Shown here: one piece after another, positions 1-8,985 of the stretch
Layout: each line of letters starts with the position of its first letter
Numbering within the stretch: position 1 is the stretch's first letter
Assembly: GCF_007678255.1 (NCBI RefSeq)
Contig: NZ_VEED01000001.1
Coordinates: 620,001-684,000, forward strand
DNA from: Bacillus sp. X1(2014)
GTDB taxonomy: Bacteria; Bacillota; Bacilli; Bacillales_B; DSM-18226
Length of the DNA stretch: 64,000 nt
Direction of reading: 5' to 3'
Translations under genes and position numbers: made by a program
Notes under the pieces: generated by a model
What the model saw: only the letters and a program-made list of their open reading frames with translations
The model's database searches: none
Told to the model about the DNA's origin: nothing

Positions 1-64
1 AGGAATGAAAAGAGATTTTTGGTATTTTGTCTCATTTCCTCACAATTTATTGTTTTTTTGTCTA

Positions 65-1282
65 TTATTGATTCATCTGTTGAAATTGGTCGAACATAGT
101 AAACATTGGAACCATGATAGACATGACTATAGTCCCTACTAAACCTGCCAAAAAGACTATCATTAATGGTTCAATTAATGATTTTAACCGATCTGTTCCA
201 TTTTCTACTTCTTTTTCATAGAATTCAGCAATTTTTGATAGCATTGCATCTAAAGCCCCAGTTTCCTCACCAATTACAATCATCTGAGTAACTAATGGTG
301 GAAAAGCCCAGTGGTTTTGCATGGGTTCTGTCATAGAACGACCCTTCTCTAGTGAATCCCGCGACTTTCGAATTACCTTTGCTAGAACTTCATTTTCAAC
401 GACTTTTTCTACAATGGACATCGCTTGTAGAATGGGAACTGAACTTGAGAATAATGAGCTAAGTGTTCGCATCATCCGCGCAAGTGCTGCTTTTTGCAAC
501 AAATTCCCAAAAACAGGAATTTTCAACAAATAATAATCAAAATAGTATTTAGTTTTATTATTTTTCTTAAAATAGGCGACCAAGAAGACCATCGCAAAAA
601 TTAAAAGTCCAACAATCCACCAAAATGACTGCATAAAGTCACTTGCAGAAAGAACAAACTTTGTGATTGCAGGTAGTTCCCCGCCCATATCATCAAACAT
701 CGATACAAATGTTGGAACAACCGCAACAAGTAAGAAAATAACAACAATAATAGCGATAATTCCTACCGCTATTGGGTAAGAAAGAGCAGAAACTATCTTT
801 TGCCGAGTGTAATGTTGTTTTTCAAAATGTTCAGCCAAGCGATCTAGTGTTTCATCTAAATTACCACTGACTTCCCCAGCTTTAACGAGGTTAATAAACA
901 TTTGATTAAAGATTTTCTTGTGTTTGGCAACAGCTTCTGAAAGAGGATTACCTTCCCGCATCTCTTGTTCCACATCTAGTAAAGCCTTTTTTAAGGCTTT
1001 ACTTTCAGTTTGGTAGGCTAATATTGACGTTGCTTCGACAACGGTTACCCCTGCTTTTATTAAAGTCGAGAATTGTCTTAAATAAATGACAAAATCCTGC
1101 AGTTTCACCGGGGTCCCGAACGTTAAATCCTTAGTCATAAGGGTCTCAGGTACCTGGGTGATTTCAATAACCCTGATTCCCTCTTCTTTCAACTTCTCCA
1201 TCGCTTCCCGCTTAGAACCTGCATTTACAGTGCCTTGCCGTTTTCCTTTTCTGTCACGTCCAGTATATTTATATCTAGCCAT
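65..1282 (-). CDS. pilC: Type IV pilus inner-membrane platform protein PilC
   Basis: This 405-residue protein is a GspF/PilC-type platform protein, which in the family anchors the assembly and retraction ATPases at the membrane. Two T2SSF domains are visible, each with the GE-x-x-G-x-L-x-x-x-L helix signature (GEVSGNLDETL near residue 137 and GEETGALDAML near 339). Hydrophobic segments lie at about 167-193, 219-238 and 370-395. The start overlaps the end of pilT by 8 bp with no good ribosome binding site of its own, so translational coupling is likely. It is the last gene of the pilus operon inside the window; pilin and pilMNO-type genes are probably further left. The family assignment is secure; ComGB-like competence function is less likely because pilT is adjacent. 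Confidence 0.93.
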   Translation of the reverse strand: MARYKYTGRDRKGKRQGTVNAGSKREAMEKLKEEGIRVIEITQVPETLMTKDLTFGTPVKLQDFVIYLRQFSTLIKAGVTVVEATSILAYQTESKALKKALLDVEQEMREGNPLSEAVAKHKKIFNQMFINLVKAGEVSGNLDETLDRLAEHFEKQHYTRQKIVSALSYPIAVGIIAIIVVIFLLVAVVPTFVSMFDDMGGELPAITKFVLSASDFMQSFWWIVGLLIFAMVFLVAYFKKNNKTKYYFDYYLLKIPVFGNLLQKAALARMMRTLSSLFSSSVPILQAMSIVEKVVENEVLAKVIRKSRDSLEKGRSMTEPMQNHWAFPPLVTQMIVIGEETGALDAMLSKIAEFYEKEVENGTDRLKSLIEPLMIVFLAGLVGTIVMSIMVPMFTMFDQFQQMNQ

Positions 1283-2330
1283 TCATCATCATCTTTTCAT
1301 GCAAGTATTGGGATGCAGCTTCCTTTTGAATCAAGTTTCGATCTAAAAGGTCTCTTATACTCATTTCAAGTGTATGCATTCCTAGAGCTCGGGACGTTTG
1401 CATCGTACTTTGGATTTGATGAATTTTTTCATTTCTAATAAGGTTGGCGATTGCAGCATTATTTACCAATATTTCAGTAGCAGCTTTCCGCCCTTTTTTA
1501 TCCGTAGTCGGAAATAAACGCTGAGAAATAACCCCAACTAATACAGAAGCTAACTGTACTCGTATTTGTGGCTGTTGTCCCGATGGGAATACATCAATGA
1601 TCCGGTTAATAGTGGTCGGTGCGCTTGATGTATGAAGCGTCCCTAAAACAAGGTGACCGGTTTCAGCGGCTGTTATCGCGATTGACATGGTCTCGATGTC
1701 ACGCATCTCCCCAACAAGAATAACGTCTGGATCTTGACGGAGTGCTGCCTTTAAACCACTCGCATAGTTATTGGTGTCAAAGCCAACTTCCCGCTGATCT
1801 ATAATCGAAGTCCCATGTCGATGTAGATATTCAATAGGATCTTCTAAGGTAATAATATGCTTACGCATCGTACGGTTCATATAATCAATCATCGATGCTA
1901 GTGTAGTTGATTTCCCACTCCCTGTTGGTCCTGTTACGAGGATTAGCCCCTGTGGCTTCTCAACCAATTTAGAAATGATATCTGGTAAATCTAATTCTTC
2001 AATTGTTGGTGTTTTTGAGGCGACTGTTCTTAAGGCAATTGAAACACTTTTCCTCTGATGATAGGCATTGACACGAAATCGTGAAATCCCAGGAACACCA
2101 TAAGAAAAATCCAGTTCACCTTTTTCCTTAAATATTTCCCACAAGCCTTCAGGAATTATCGCCTTAGCCATACCTTCAGTATCATCTGGCATAATTTTCT
2201 CTGTTCCATATCTTCTTAAGTCACCATTTATTCGCATCACCGGGGGAACACCAACCGTTAAATGAATATCCGAAGCTTTATATTCGATAGCTGCACGTAA
2301 AATCGCGTCAATTTTTTCTTTCATTTTCAT
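1275..2330 (-). CDS. pilT: Twitching motility retraction ATPase PilT
   Basis: PilT is the hexameric ATPase that powers pilus retraction. The 351-residue protein has Walker A GPTGSGKST at about 134-142, the Asp-box around TLEDPIE, Walker B VILVGEMRD near 203-211 and a His box HLVLGTLHT near 226-234. The C-terminal AIANLIRNEK resembles the AIRNLIRE motif that marks PilT rather than PilB. An upstream GGAG lies close to two possible ATG codons six bases apart, so the start may be ATG 2330 or 2324. It sits six bases after pilB and overlaps pilC, so the three form one operon. A retraction ATPase implies dynamic pili, not just a competence pseudopilus. Confidence 0.95.
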   Translation of the reverse strand: MKMKEKIDAILRAAIEYKASDIHLTVGVPPVMRINGDLRRYGTEKIMPDDTEGMAKAIIPEGLWEIFKEKGELDFSYGVPGISRFRVNAYHQRKSVSIALRTVASKTPTIEELDLPDIISKLVEKPQGLILVTGPTGSGKSTTLASMIDYMNRTMRKHIITLEDPIEYLHRHGTSIIDQREVGFDTNNYASGLKAALRQDPDVILVGEMRDIETMSIAITAAETGHLVLGTLHTSSAPTTINRIIDVFPSGQQPQIRVQLASVLVGVISQRLFPTTDKKGRKAATEILVNNAAIANLIRNEKIHQIQSTMQTSRALGMHTLEMSIRDLLDRNLIQKEAASQYLHEKMMMNG

Positions 2331-2336
2331 GCTCTC

Positions 2337-3998
2337 CTACTCCAGAATTGCAACCTTTAATACTTCTTCAGTTGTCGTTAACCCTTGTTTTATTTTTAAT
2401 AATCCATCATCTAATAAAAAGATGGTCCTATTTTTATTAGCCAATTCCTTCATCTTTTGAAAAGATTCGCCGTTCATCATCGCCCGGGTCATTTCATCAT
2501 TTATGACCAGCACTTCATGAAGAGCTAACCTGCCTTTATAGCCAGTCATGCTACAAGATGAACATCCTTTTCCTCTAGTGATTTTGTCAATCTTCATTCC
2601 ACGCTTGGCAAAGATGTCTACCTCCCGCTTTGATGGTTCTTGAACTTCCGCACAATCTCTGCACACTTTTCGAACTAGGCGCTGAGCAACAATTCCGCTT
2701 AATGAAGAGGCTAGTAAAAAAGGTTCTACCCCCATGTCAATCAGCCGGGTAACAGTCCCGATGGAATCATTGGTATGGAGGGTACTTAATACTAAGTGTC
2801 CCGTTAACGAAGCACGGATTGCCACTTCTGCTGTTTCTTTATCACGAATTTCCCCGACCATTATAATATTGGGGTCTTGTCGAAGAATCGAGCGAAGTCC
2901 TGCGGCAAAGGTCATGCCAACATTCGGGTTGACTTGTATTTGATTGATTCCTTCTAATTGGTATTCAACGGGATCCTCAACGGTAATAATGTTAACTGCT
3001 TCACTGTTAAGCTTATTAAGTGCAGCATAAAGGGTCGAGGACTTTCCTGATCCTGTTGGCCCGGTAATAAGGACAATGCCTGTAGGCTTTTCAATCATTT
3101 CACTGAATCTCTTCAAATTTAAGGAATTGAAACCCAGCTTGTTTAAATCATTTAAAGTGGAACCCATGTCTAGCAGACGCATTACTATCTTCTCACCATA
3201 AACCGTTGGCAACGTTGAGACACGAAGGTCGACAGGATGAAAGTCGAGATTCAGCTTAATTCGACCATCCTGCGGTACTCTATGCTCAGTAATATCAAGG
3301 TTAGACATAATCTTTATTCTAGCTGTTAATACACTTTGCATATTTCGTGGGAGAACGCGTTCGTTCCGTAGAACACCATCAACTCGGTATCGGACAACCA
3401 CTTTTGTTTCTTGTGGATCGATATGAATATCACTTGCTCGATTGATCACTGCATTTGTCAAAATCTGATTCACTAAACGAACAATCGGAGAATTTTGATC
3501 GGTTACGTCTTCATTTCTGTCACGATCGTTTAATGGAAGTTCATCAAGTAATTCATCAAGTCCATCATCGACATCATAATATTTATTGATAGTACGGAGA
3601 ATATCATCCTTCGTCGAAATGGCCGGCTCAATATGAAAACCGGTCGACAGACGCAAATCATCAATAACAATAAAATCCATTGGATTTGCCATTGCGACAA
3701 AAAGCTTATTCCCATCCCTTTTTAACGGGATGATTAGATTTCTTTTTGCCGTTTCTTTTGTAATTAGTGAAAAAAGATTTGTATCAAATGGATATTGAAA
3801 CAGACTGACATGTGGAATTCCGAGTTGATATTCAAGTACTTCAACTAATTGCTGTTCTGTTAAATATCCTCTTTGTAGAAGGGCATCTCCTAGTTTTTGA
3901 GAAGCATCTTTTTCATCTAATGTAGCTTGAAGTTGCTCAGGAGTAATTAAGCCTTCTTCAATTAACAAATCTCCTAGTCGTTTTCTTGATTGCCTCAT
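2337..3998 (-). CDS. pilB: Type IV pilus assembly ATPase PilB with MshEN domain
   Basis: PilB drives pilus polymerisation at the cytoplasmic face. The N-terminal part (about 1-140) is an MshEN domain with two tandem 24-residue motifs, RLGDLLIEEGLIT... at 7-30 and KLGDALLQRGYLT... at 35-58. MshEN domains in other PilB/MshE ATPases bind cyclic di-GMP, which makes the nearby GGDEF gene relevant. The ATPase core has Walker A GPTGSGKSS, an Asp box VEDPVEYQ, Walker B IIMVGEIRD and a His box HLVLSTLHT. A C-terminal zinc site is visible as CRDC...GCSSC. At 553 residues it has the usual family length. The upstream ribosome binding site is weak (GGGA). Regulation by c-di-GMP is inferred from the domain, not shown. 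Confidence 0.95.
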   Translation of the reverse strand: MRQSRKRLGDLLIEEGLITPEQLQATLDEKDASQKLGDALLQRGYLTEQQLVEVLEYQLGIPHVSLFQYPFDTNLFSLITKETAKRNLIIPLKRDGNKLFVAMANPMDFIVIDDLRLSTGFHIEPAISTKDDILRTINKYYDVDDGLDELLDELPLNDRDRNEDVTDQNSPIVRLVNQILTNAVINRASDIHIDPQETKVVVRYRVDGVLRNERVLPRNMQSVLTARIKIMSNLDITEHRVPQDGRIKLNLDFHPVDLRVSTLPTVYGEKIVMRLLDMGSTLNDLNKLGFNSLNLKRFSEMIEKPTGIVLITGPTGSGKSSTLYAALNKLNSEAVNIITVEDPVEYQLEGINQIQVNPNVGMTFAAGLRSILRQDPNIIMVGEIRDKETAEVAIRASLTGHLVLSTLHTNDSIGTVTRLIDMGVEPFLLASSLSGIVAQRLVRKVCRDCAEVQEPSKREVDIFAKRGMKIDKITRGKGCSSCSMTGYKGRLALHEVLVINDEMTRAMMNGESFQKMKELANKNRTIFLLDDGLLKIKQGLTTTEEVLKVAILE

Positions 3999-4013
3999 TT
4001 TACATCCCTGCTT

Positions 4014-5342
4014 TTATTTTGGTTGTTCATTTGGCTTTCCCCATAGGTTATCATTATTAGAATCTTGTTGGGTATTATCTGTTGTAGTTGTTGTTTGATT
4101 TCCATCAGGAATTGATGCATCGGTAGTTTGGTTACTGCTGCCATCTGAATTATTAGTTGTATCAGTCGTTTGGGTACCTGCTTGTACACTGCCAGCAAGT
4201 CCATGAACTTCAATCTGGTATGAAGGAGGATAATAATCCTCTGAAATCAATTCACTTTTAAGAATTTCTTCACCTTGATAAACTTCCCGATAAACTTTAA
4301 TAATTTGACCCTTTTTCCCCTTTGTTTGAATCTTTGATTTTCCTGGGAGAAGAAGCGGACTATATTGTATGATTGTTTTGAATGCTAACTTTTGATTCTC
4401 TTTCGTTTTAATTTGATATTTGTACACTAACTCTTCACCCGTTAATGTAACCTTCAGTTGCTTGTTTTCTAAGATGAGTTTTAGTTTATACTTTGATTCA
4501 TTAGGATTTTCAATCACCAAGTCGGCCTTTTTCGTTAGGATTACCATCGCTTCGTAACCTAACTTTGAGTATGCAGGTAAAGTGCTGCCAATATTTCTTT
4601 CTACAATTGTAAAGTTTGAAGGTAAGATCGCTTGATAAATACCAGTGGCGATTACGTTTAGAGAATCAACATCATCAATTTTTTGCTTTTTAGCAAAATC
4701 TAACAACGAGAAAGTCGCGCCCTCAGATATTTCTATTTCAGGGTTTGCCTCAATGACCGTTTGCAAGGCAAACGGCACTTCATCCATTGAAATTACCGCA
4801 GAATTTATGATAGCATCCTTTTTAATTTTTCCAGCCAATAAGAACTCTTTATGAAGGTCTAAGGTCTGTGAACCGGATTCGAATAATGAAGCTATTGTAT
4901 TTAAGCTCGTTGTGAGCTTAGCTATATCAAAATCACTTGTTTTTATTTGTGAAAATAATATTTCTAATTGCTCTTCAACTTGTAACTTATCGACAGTAAT
5001 AAAAGCAGGATTTTTCTGCCCATCCTTAATTGAATTAATTGTTTGCTGAGAATCTAAATGGAATTGATTTAGGTCAAATGAAGCTGTTTTTTCCCCATAT
5101 TGTAGTTGGATCGCTGTCTGTTTAACCCATTCAACATATCTTGCCTCTAATAGACTTTTAGCTTCCTCTTTTGTCTTTCCTGAAACATCTAAAGCACCGA
5201 TCGTGGTACCATCGGAGAACTTCCCATCTGCACTTGTAATTTTTTCAAATGCTTTCGCCCCATAATGGGAAAAACTAAATATAAATGCAGTACTTAAGAA
5301 GAGTACAATAAACAATTTGACCATTTGTTGACTTTTGTGCAC
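4014..5342 (-). CDS. Exported VanW-like protein in the pilus operon
   Basis: The 442-residue protein begins with GTG behind a good AAGGGAGG site. Residues 8-27 form a signal peptide or membrane anchor. The middle (about 195-300) resembles a VanW domain: FSLLDFA, then ATGIYQAILPSNFTIVERN and a G5-like segment with GQIIKVYREVYQGEEI near 345-360. The usual VanW GGGICQVST signature is changed here to ATGIYQAIL, so a catalytic Cys, if the family uses one, is absent. The last 60 residues are a low-complexity Thr/Asn/Gln/Asp tail, typical of surface-exposed linkers. It lies 15 bp upstream of pilB, so it is probably co-transcribed with the pilus motor. A role in getting the pilus through the cell wall is possible, but the function is unknown. 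Confidence 0.7.
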   Translation of the reverse strand: MHKSQQMVKLFIVLFLSTAFIFSFSHYGAKAFEKITSADGKFSDGTTIGALDVSGKTKEEAKSLLEARYVEWVKQTAIQLQYGEKTASFDLNQFHLDSQQTINSIKDGQKNPAFITVDKLQVEEQLEILFSQIKTSDFDIAKLTTSLNTIASLFESGSQTLDLHKEFLLAGKIKKDAIINSAVISMDEVPFALQTVIEANPEIEISEGATFSLLDFAKKQKIDDVDSLNVIATGIYQAILPSNFTIVERNIGSTLPAYSKLGYEAMVILTKKADLVIENPNESKYKLKLILENKQLKVTLTGEELVYKYQIKTKENQKLAFKTIIQYSPLLLPGKSKIQTKGKKGQIIKVYREVYQGEEILKSELISEDYYPPSYQIEVHGLAGSVQAGTQTTDTTNNSDGSSNQTTDASIPDGNQTTTTTDNTQQDSNNDNLWGKPNEQPK

Positions 5343-5417
5343 TTTTCTTGCCTCCCTTCAAACTCTTTCTATTTGTTCTGTTTGAAAAATGGGTATTATA
5401 TTTTCAAATTAATAAAA

Positions 5418-6200
5418 TTACTTTTGTAAAATGAGTTTTTCTTTTGGTTTAATTTCTTCTAAGATATCCTCTTTCTCAGAAGCTACTTCTCTCTCCGCAA
5501 GCAGAAAATCAAATAATGAGTCGTCTAGAGGATCTGCCTCGTCATTGAGTTGATCAGTTAGATTCTGTTGGTCACTTTTTGAAAAATCTCTGATTTCCAC
5601 ATGCAAATCCTCAACATCTTCCACCCTTTTTTCTGCCTCGAGAGCTAGTAAACTCTCAATATCGGATAAATAGCCAATTTCTTGATGTGATTCTTTAGTA
5701 GGTTTGTCCACTTCTTCTTCTGGTTTTCGTTCTAATAAAAACGAAATCTCAGAATCTAGTATATTATTTTCGTTTTGATTATCTATTTCCAAAATTGGTT
5801 GTTCCACTAATTTACTTGTTTCAGATAAGTTCATTGTAAATGGATCAACTACTTCTAGGACTTGTAATTCCAAAGACTCTTTATCATTTGCCATTTCAAC
5901 AGTTGAAATGGAGACTGGAGCTTCATATTCATCATTCAAATCTTCTACAACTTCTTTAAATCTCAAAGCGCCGCCAATTCTTTTCTCCATAATGTACGAT
6001 GCAAAGAAAATGAGTGCAATTAGCATTAAGGCAGTTTCCCATAACGGGACAACTAAAGCTGCAGCAATTCCTCCTAGAGCAAGTACAAAACTTACTAAAA
6101 CAATGAGTACCTTTCCTTTCACTGTGAATCCAATCGGTATAAAGGATAAAACGATCATTACAATAAGCATAGAACCAAAGGCCCATATTATTGGCACCAT
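5418..6200 (-). CDS. Membrane protein of unknown function in the pilus locus
   Basis: This 260-residue protein is not recognised as a named family. Its first 75 residues form about three closely spaced hydrophobic segments (about 3-22, 30-48 and 51-70). The rest is a long, strongly acidic and probably disordered cytoplasmic tail rich in Glu, Asp, Ser and Leu, with little predicted globular content. A strong GGGGG-type ribosome binding site precedes the ATG. It lies 75 bp upstream of the VanW-like gene and downstream of a hairpin terminator that separates it from the prepilin genes, so it may head the second part of the locus. Its job may be pilus-related by position only. Confidence 0.7.
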   Translation of the reverse strand: MVPIIWAFGSMLIVMIVLSFIPIGFTVKGKVLIVLVSFVLALGGIAAALVVPLWETALMLIALIFFASYIMEKRIGGALRFKEVVEDLNDEYEAPVSISTVEMANDKESLELQVLEVVDPFTMNLSETSKLVEQPILEIDNQNENNILDSEISFLLERKPEEEVDKPTKESHQEIGYLSDIESLLALEAEKRVEDVEDLHVEIRDFSKSDQQNLTDQLNDEADPLDDSLFDFLLAEREVASEKEDILEEIKPKEKLILQK

Positions 6201-6330
6201 CTATCCAACCCCCTTCTATTTATTCCATTAGGTAGCATCTTTTCTAATTTTATATTACTTTTCGCCTATTTACACAAAAAAAAATAAAAGATTCCCATAC
6301 TAAATATTGTAAAATACTTTATTCTTAATA

Positions 6331-6387
6331 AAAAAAACCCTTCTCTTGGCATCTGATGTTTCCCAATATCAAATACCAAAGAATGGG
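6331..6387 (-). terminator. Rho-independent terminator after the prepilin genes
   Basis: On the minus strand a roughly 20-bp imperfect stem (CCCATTCTTTGG... pairing with ...CCAAGAGAAGGG) is followed by a run of T. It lies between the PilX-like gene and the acidic membrane-protein gene. It should stop or weaken transcription there, so minor pilins and motor genes may be expressed at different levels. The rest of 6201-6440 is A+T-rich with nothing else evident. Confidence 0.7.
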
Positions 6388-6440
6388 ATTTTAAGTGTGC
6401 TAAGGTTAAACATTCAATATTCCATATAATAATGACTAAA

Positions 6441-7796
6441 TTATTTTTCCATTATTGGTTCAGATGTTATCAAATTATTAACAGATATATTTACTGTCCC
6501 ATTATCAATATAGAATGGTGGATTAACTGGTTGTGTAAAAACGAAACCATGGTTATTACCATTAGAAGTGAAAGTCTTGGCTACTATTGTTCCTTTAAAA
6601 TTTAACTGTGCATCAATATTTGCTAACGGGGCGAATATCATTTTTGCCTTTTGTTCTGCGAGGGTTCTGTTACTATTTAAAGTTATAGTACCTCTACCAC
6701 CTGTTATAAAACTGCCTTGTACTCCAGTAGTATCATTTATAGAAAAACTAGTGTTTATTTCAGGAGTATTTTTTGTAAACATTGACCCATAGATTACACC
6801 ATTATTTATTTGAGACCCTGAGCCCTCTAAGAATATATTAAGCTTACTAATACTAGCTTCGCCGTCAGTATTAATAATAGTCCCACTACTCATACTTAAA
6901 GTCTTTACATAGATTGTTAGATTCCCTGTTCCACTTATTTTTAGTTTACCGTTTGTTAAAAACTCAAGCCTGTCGACAATTATACTTCTATTTTTATCAC
7001 CAACATTTATTTCCAGGGTGCTATTACTATTAACAGTAATTCGACTGAAATACATATCATTATCCATTATTAATTTGCTATCTGTAAAGATTCTTGAGTT
7101 AGGCGGTATTGTATATACAGGAAATTCAGGCTCATTTATTGTTACATCTGCATACTCTTTTATTTGAGGTGTTTTACTACCTGTAAATTTAGTATACGCA
7201 TCTTTCCCCAATCCTACTGTCCCAATAATCTCAGCAGGAGTATTATGCCAATCCAAATCCGTTCCTAAAAACAAAACTGTATCGGATGCAATTTTTATAT
7301 TGCTTTTTGGGTTCCAAGTAAGATGAATTATTTTAACAACAGACCTAGAACGATTATTTATAGTACCCGTAGAGGTAATTTTATAATCTCTAGTAAATGG
7401 ATTTAATACGTTAATATTAGAAACAGGTTCAATTTTAATTTTTGCGTAAGGTTTTTGTCCAAAAGATTCCTCAAAATTATCATAGACTGGTATTTCTTTC
7501 AAAACAAATTCATTATCAAATTTCAAAAAAAAGTCCGACAAAATTGTGGAACTTTTATACATATCAGGAATTAAACTATTAATAACTTTCATCTCATTGG
7601 TTATTCCAGATTCAGCAATATAATAGGCTGATTGATTGTCTCTTTCTCCAGTACTCATTTTCATATTAGATGCTGCAAGAGTAATGATACCAACGCCTAG
7701 TATGGTGATTACCACAAAGACTATTAAAACTGAAATTAACGCCATCCCTTTTTCATTTTTAATAGTATTCAAAAGACCTTCCTTGTTGCCTTCCAT
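6441..7796 (-). CDS. PilX-like minor pilin with large exported domain
   Basis: The 451-residue protein starts with a class III-type prepilin segment: a short charged leader, then EKGMALISVLIVFVV (about residues 15-29) and a hydrophobic helix to about 43. This matches the PilX_N family. The remaining 400 residues are rich in Asn, Ser, Thr, Ile and Gly, with alternating polar and hydrophobic positions (for example LEINVG, KLKISGTGNLTIYV, IFLEGSGSQINNG). Such a pattern suggests a beta-rich, possibly beta-helical, exposed domain. It follows two smaller prepilin genes with 8 bp between, forming a minor-pilin set. The large domain may be a tip adhesin or cargo, which is inference. Base composition is more A+T-rich than the motor genes. 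Confidence 0.8.
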   Translation of the reverse strand: MEGNKEGLLNTIKNEKGMALISVLIVFVVITILGVGIITLAASNMKMSTGERDNQSAYYIAESGITNEMKVINSLIPDMYKSSTILSDFFLKFDNEFVLKEIPVYDNFEESFGQKPYAKIKIEPVSNINVLNPFTRDYKITSTGTINNRSRSVVKIIHLTWNPKSNIKIASDTVLFLGTDLDWHNTPAEIIGTVGLGKDAYTKFTGSKTPQIKEYADVTINEPEFPVYTIPPNSRIFTDSKLIMDNDMYFSRITVNSNSTLEINVGDKNRSIIVDRLEFLTNGKLKISGTGNLTIYVKTLSMSSGTIINTDGEASISKLNIFLEGSGSQINNGVIYGSMFTKNTPEINTSFSINDTTGVQGSFITGGRGTITLNSNRTLAEQKAKMIFAPLANIDAQLNFKGTIVAKTFTSNGNNHGFVFTQPVNPPFYIDNGTVNISVNNLITSEPIMEK

Positions 7797-7804
7797 CGTC
7801 CCAC

Positions 7805-8245
7805 CTATTTTCTAAAATAAATTGTTGTTGAAAGAGATATTGGGCCTGCATCATTTGAAGTGAGTGTCAATGATATTTTTTCCGCATTTTTATCTAAGAT
7901 AAATTCTTTAATGTTAGCTACCAAGGGTTGACTATCTTTTAACAGAGTTTTATTGCCATCAAATTTGTAAACGATCGTAGTATTATTTTCTGTTTTTATT
8001 TGAAATTCAGTGTTTGGTATAGTAACAATTACATTCTCAGGACCACTTTTTGCACTTCTAATGTCTTTTGTAATCATATTGAGAGCAAGTCTAATATCAG
8101 ATTGGCTCTGAATCTCAATTTTTTGATTCCTTGATTGATTCTGCCCAAATAATTGTACTGATGCAACAAGTAAGATTACAATTGATAATAGTGAGAGGAC
8201 TGCCAATAATTCGATTAATGTAACACCTTTATTATATTTAGTCAT
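7805..8245 (-). CDS. Prepilin-like protein (GspJ/PilW-type minor pilin)
   Basis: Translation most likely starts at ATG 8245, which has AGGTGGAT six bases upstream; the longer frame from TTG 8272 lacks a site and would overlap the preceding gene. The 146-residue product begins MTKYNKGVTLIELLAVLSL, a canonical N-methylation/cleavage signal with Gly before the cleavage point and Glu at mature position 5. A roughly 20-residue hydrophobic helix follows, then a small soluble domain. Size and position between the PilV-like and PilX-like genes suggest a minor pilin that primes fibre assembly. The subfamily is uncertain. A prepilin peptidase (ComC/PilD) is expected outside the window. Confidence 0.82.
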   Translation of the reverse strand: MTKYNKGVTLIELLAVLSLLSIVILLVASVQLFGQNQSRNQKIEIQSQSDIRLALNMITKDIRSAKSGPENVIVTIPNTEFQIKTENNTTIVYKFDGNKTLLKDSQPLVANIKEFILDKNAEKISLTLTSNDAGPISLSTTIYFRK

Positions 8246-8259
8246 TAATAATCCACCTG

Positions 8260-8745
8260 TTATTGTTTCCAAGATATTAACATTTCCATTTGGGCTTCTA
8301 GTCTTTTTGAACTAGTCTCATTGTTGTATACTTTTACAGTTACTTTAACCAGGGGAGCCTCTTTAGGTACTAACTTTACCAAAATAAAATGACCCTTTGT
8401 GTTATTAATTTTTTTATAAAAGTATCCAGACGATTTATCGTAATCAGTTATTTTATCGAGATCAGTTATTGTTAATTTATCATAACCACTTATAGTTAAA
8501 TTGCTCATAAAAGTTGTGGAAGATGAAAAAGTTGTAGAAACCACAAAATTCCTGATTTCTTCCATACTATTTTCAGCTAAATACGTTGTATTTACAATAT
8601 TCTTTGAAGTATTATTTGTTCGAGAAGATTGAATAAGCATAGTTAATAATGTCACTATAATAATGGAAAGAATTATAATTGAAACTAAAATTTCTATCAG
8701 AGTCATCCCTCTTTGAGAAGAGAAATAGGAAGAAACTTTCTTCAT
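8260..8745 (-). CDS. Prepilin-like protein (PilV/GspI-type minor pilin)
   Basis: The 161-residue protein carries the prepilin motif QRGMTLIEILVSIIIL at about residues 11-26, with conserved Glu 5 after the cleavage Gly, followed by a hydrophobic helix and NxxYLAENSMEEIRN, which is typical of PilV/GspI proteins. The ATG follows AGGGTGA with suitable spacing. It is the first gene of the minor pilin group; downstream genes follow after 14 and 8 bp. Upstream (8746-8985) lie a set of 10-bp direct repeats and the terminator of the GGDEF gene, so a promoter is expected in that gap although I see no strong consensus. Confidence 0.85.
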   Translation of the reverse strand: MKKVSSYFSSQRGMTLIEILVSIIILSIIIVTLLTMLIQSSRTNNTSKNIVNTTYLAENSMEEIRNFVVSTTFSSSTTFMSNLTISGYDKLTITDLDKITDYDKSSGYFYKKINNTKGHFILVKLVPKEAPLVKVTVKVYNNETSSKRLEAQMEMLISWKQ

Positions 8746-8825
8746 GTATTAAATCACCCTTTAAATGTTACCGAATGTAGAATTCTATTAATTTATCAAT
8801 AAACGACATTTTTTGTATAGGTTTT

Positions 8826-8855
8826 ACAATTTAATACAATTTAATGCAATTTTAG
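8826..8855. repeat. Three tandem 10-bp direct repeats upstream of pilin genes
   Basis: ACAATTTAAT occurs twice back to back (8826 and 8836) and is followed by a degenerate copy GCAATTTTAG (8846). The repeats lie 80-110 bp upstream of the first prepilin start. A 10-bp phase places each copy on about the same face of the helix, so a regulator site is possible. Chance in A+T-rich DNA is not excluded. Confidence 0.5.
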
Positions 8856-8918
8856 TTTATCAGTAAGAAATCTACTTTTCAATAGAAATGAAGACCAGTA
8901 TTAAATTATTTAAATATA

Positions 8919-8963
8919 AAAAAGTGACCCCCTTTTTCAAGAAATTAACTCAAGGGTCACTTC
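8919..8963 (-). terminator. Terminator of the GGDEF gene
   Basis: AAGTGACCC at one side pairs with GGGTCACTT at the other around a loop of roughly 24 bases. On the minus strand it follows the GGDEF stop codon and ends in TTTTTTA. It isolates the cyclase from the pilin genes. Confidence 0.75.
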
Positions 8964-8985
8964 ATTCTTATTACAAAATTCAAAA

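Noticed and set aside
1..64. Pilin gene at the left edge
   Set aside because: The 64 bases downstream of pilC contain no start signal or prepilin motif; any pilin gene lies outside the window.
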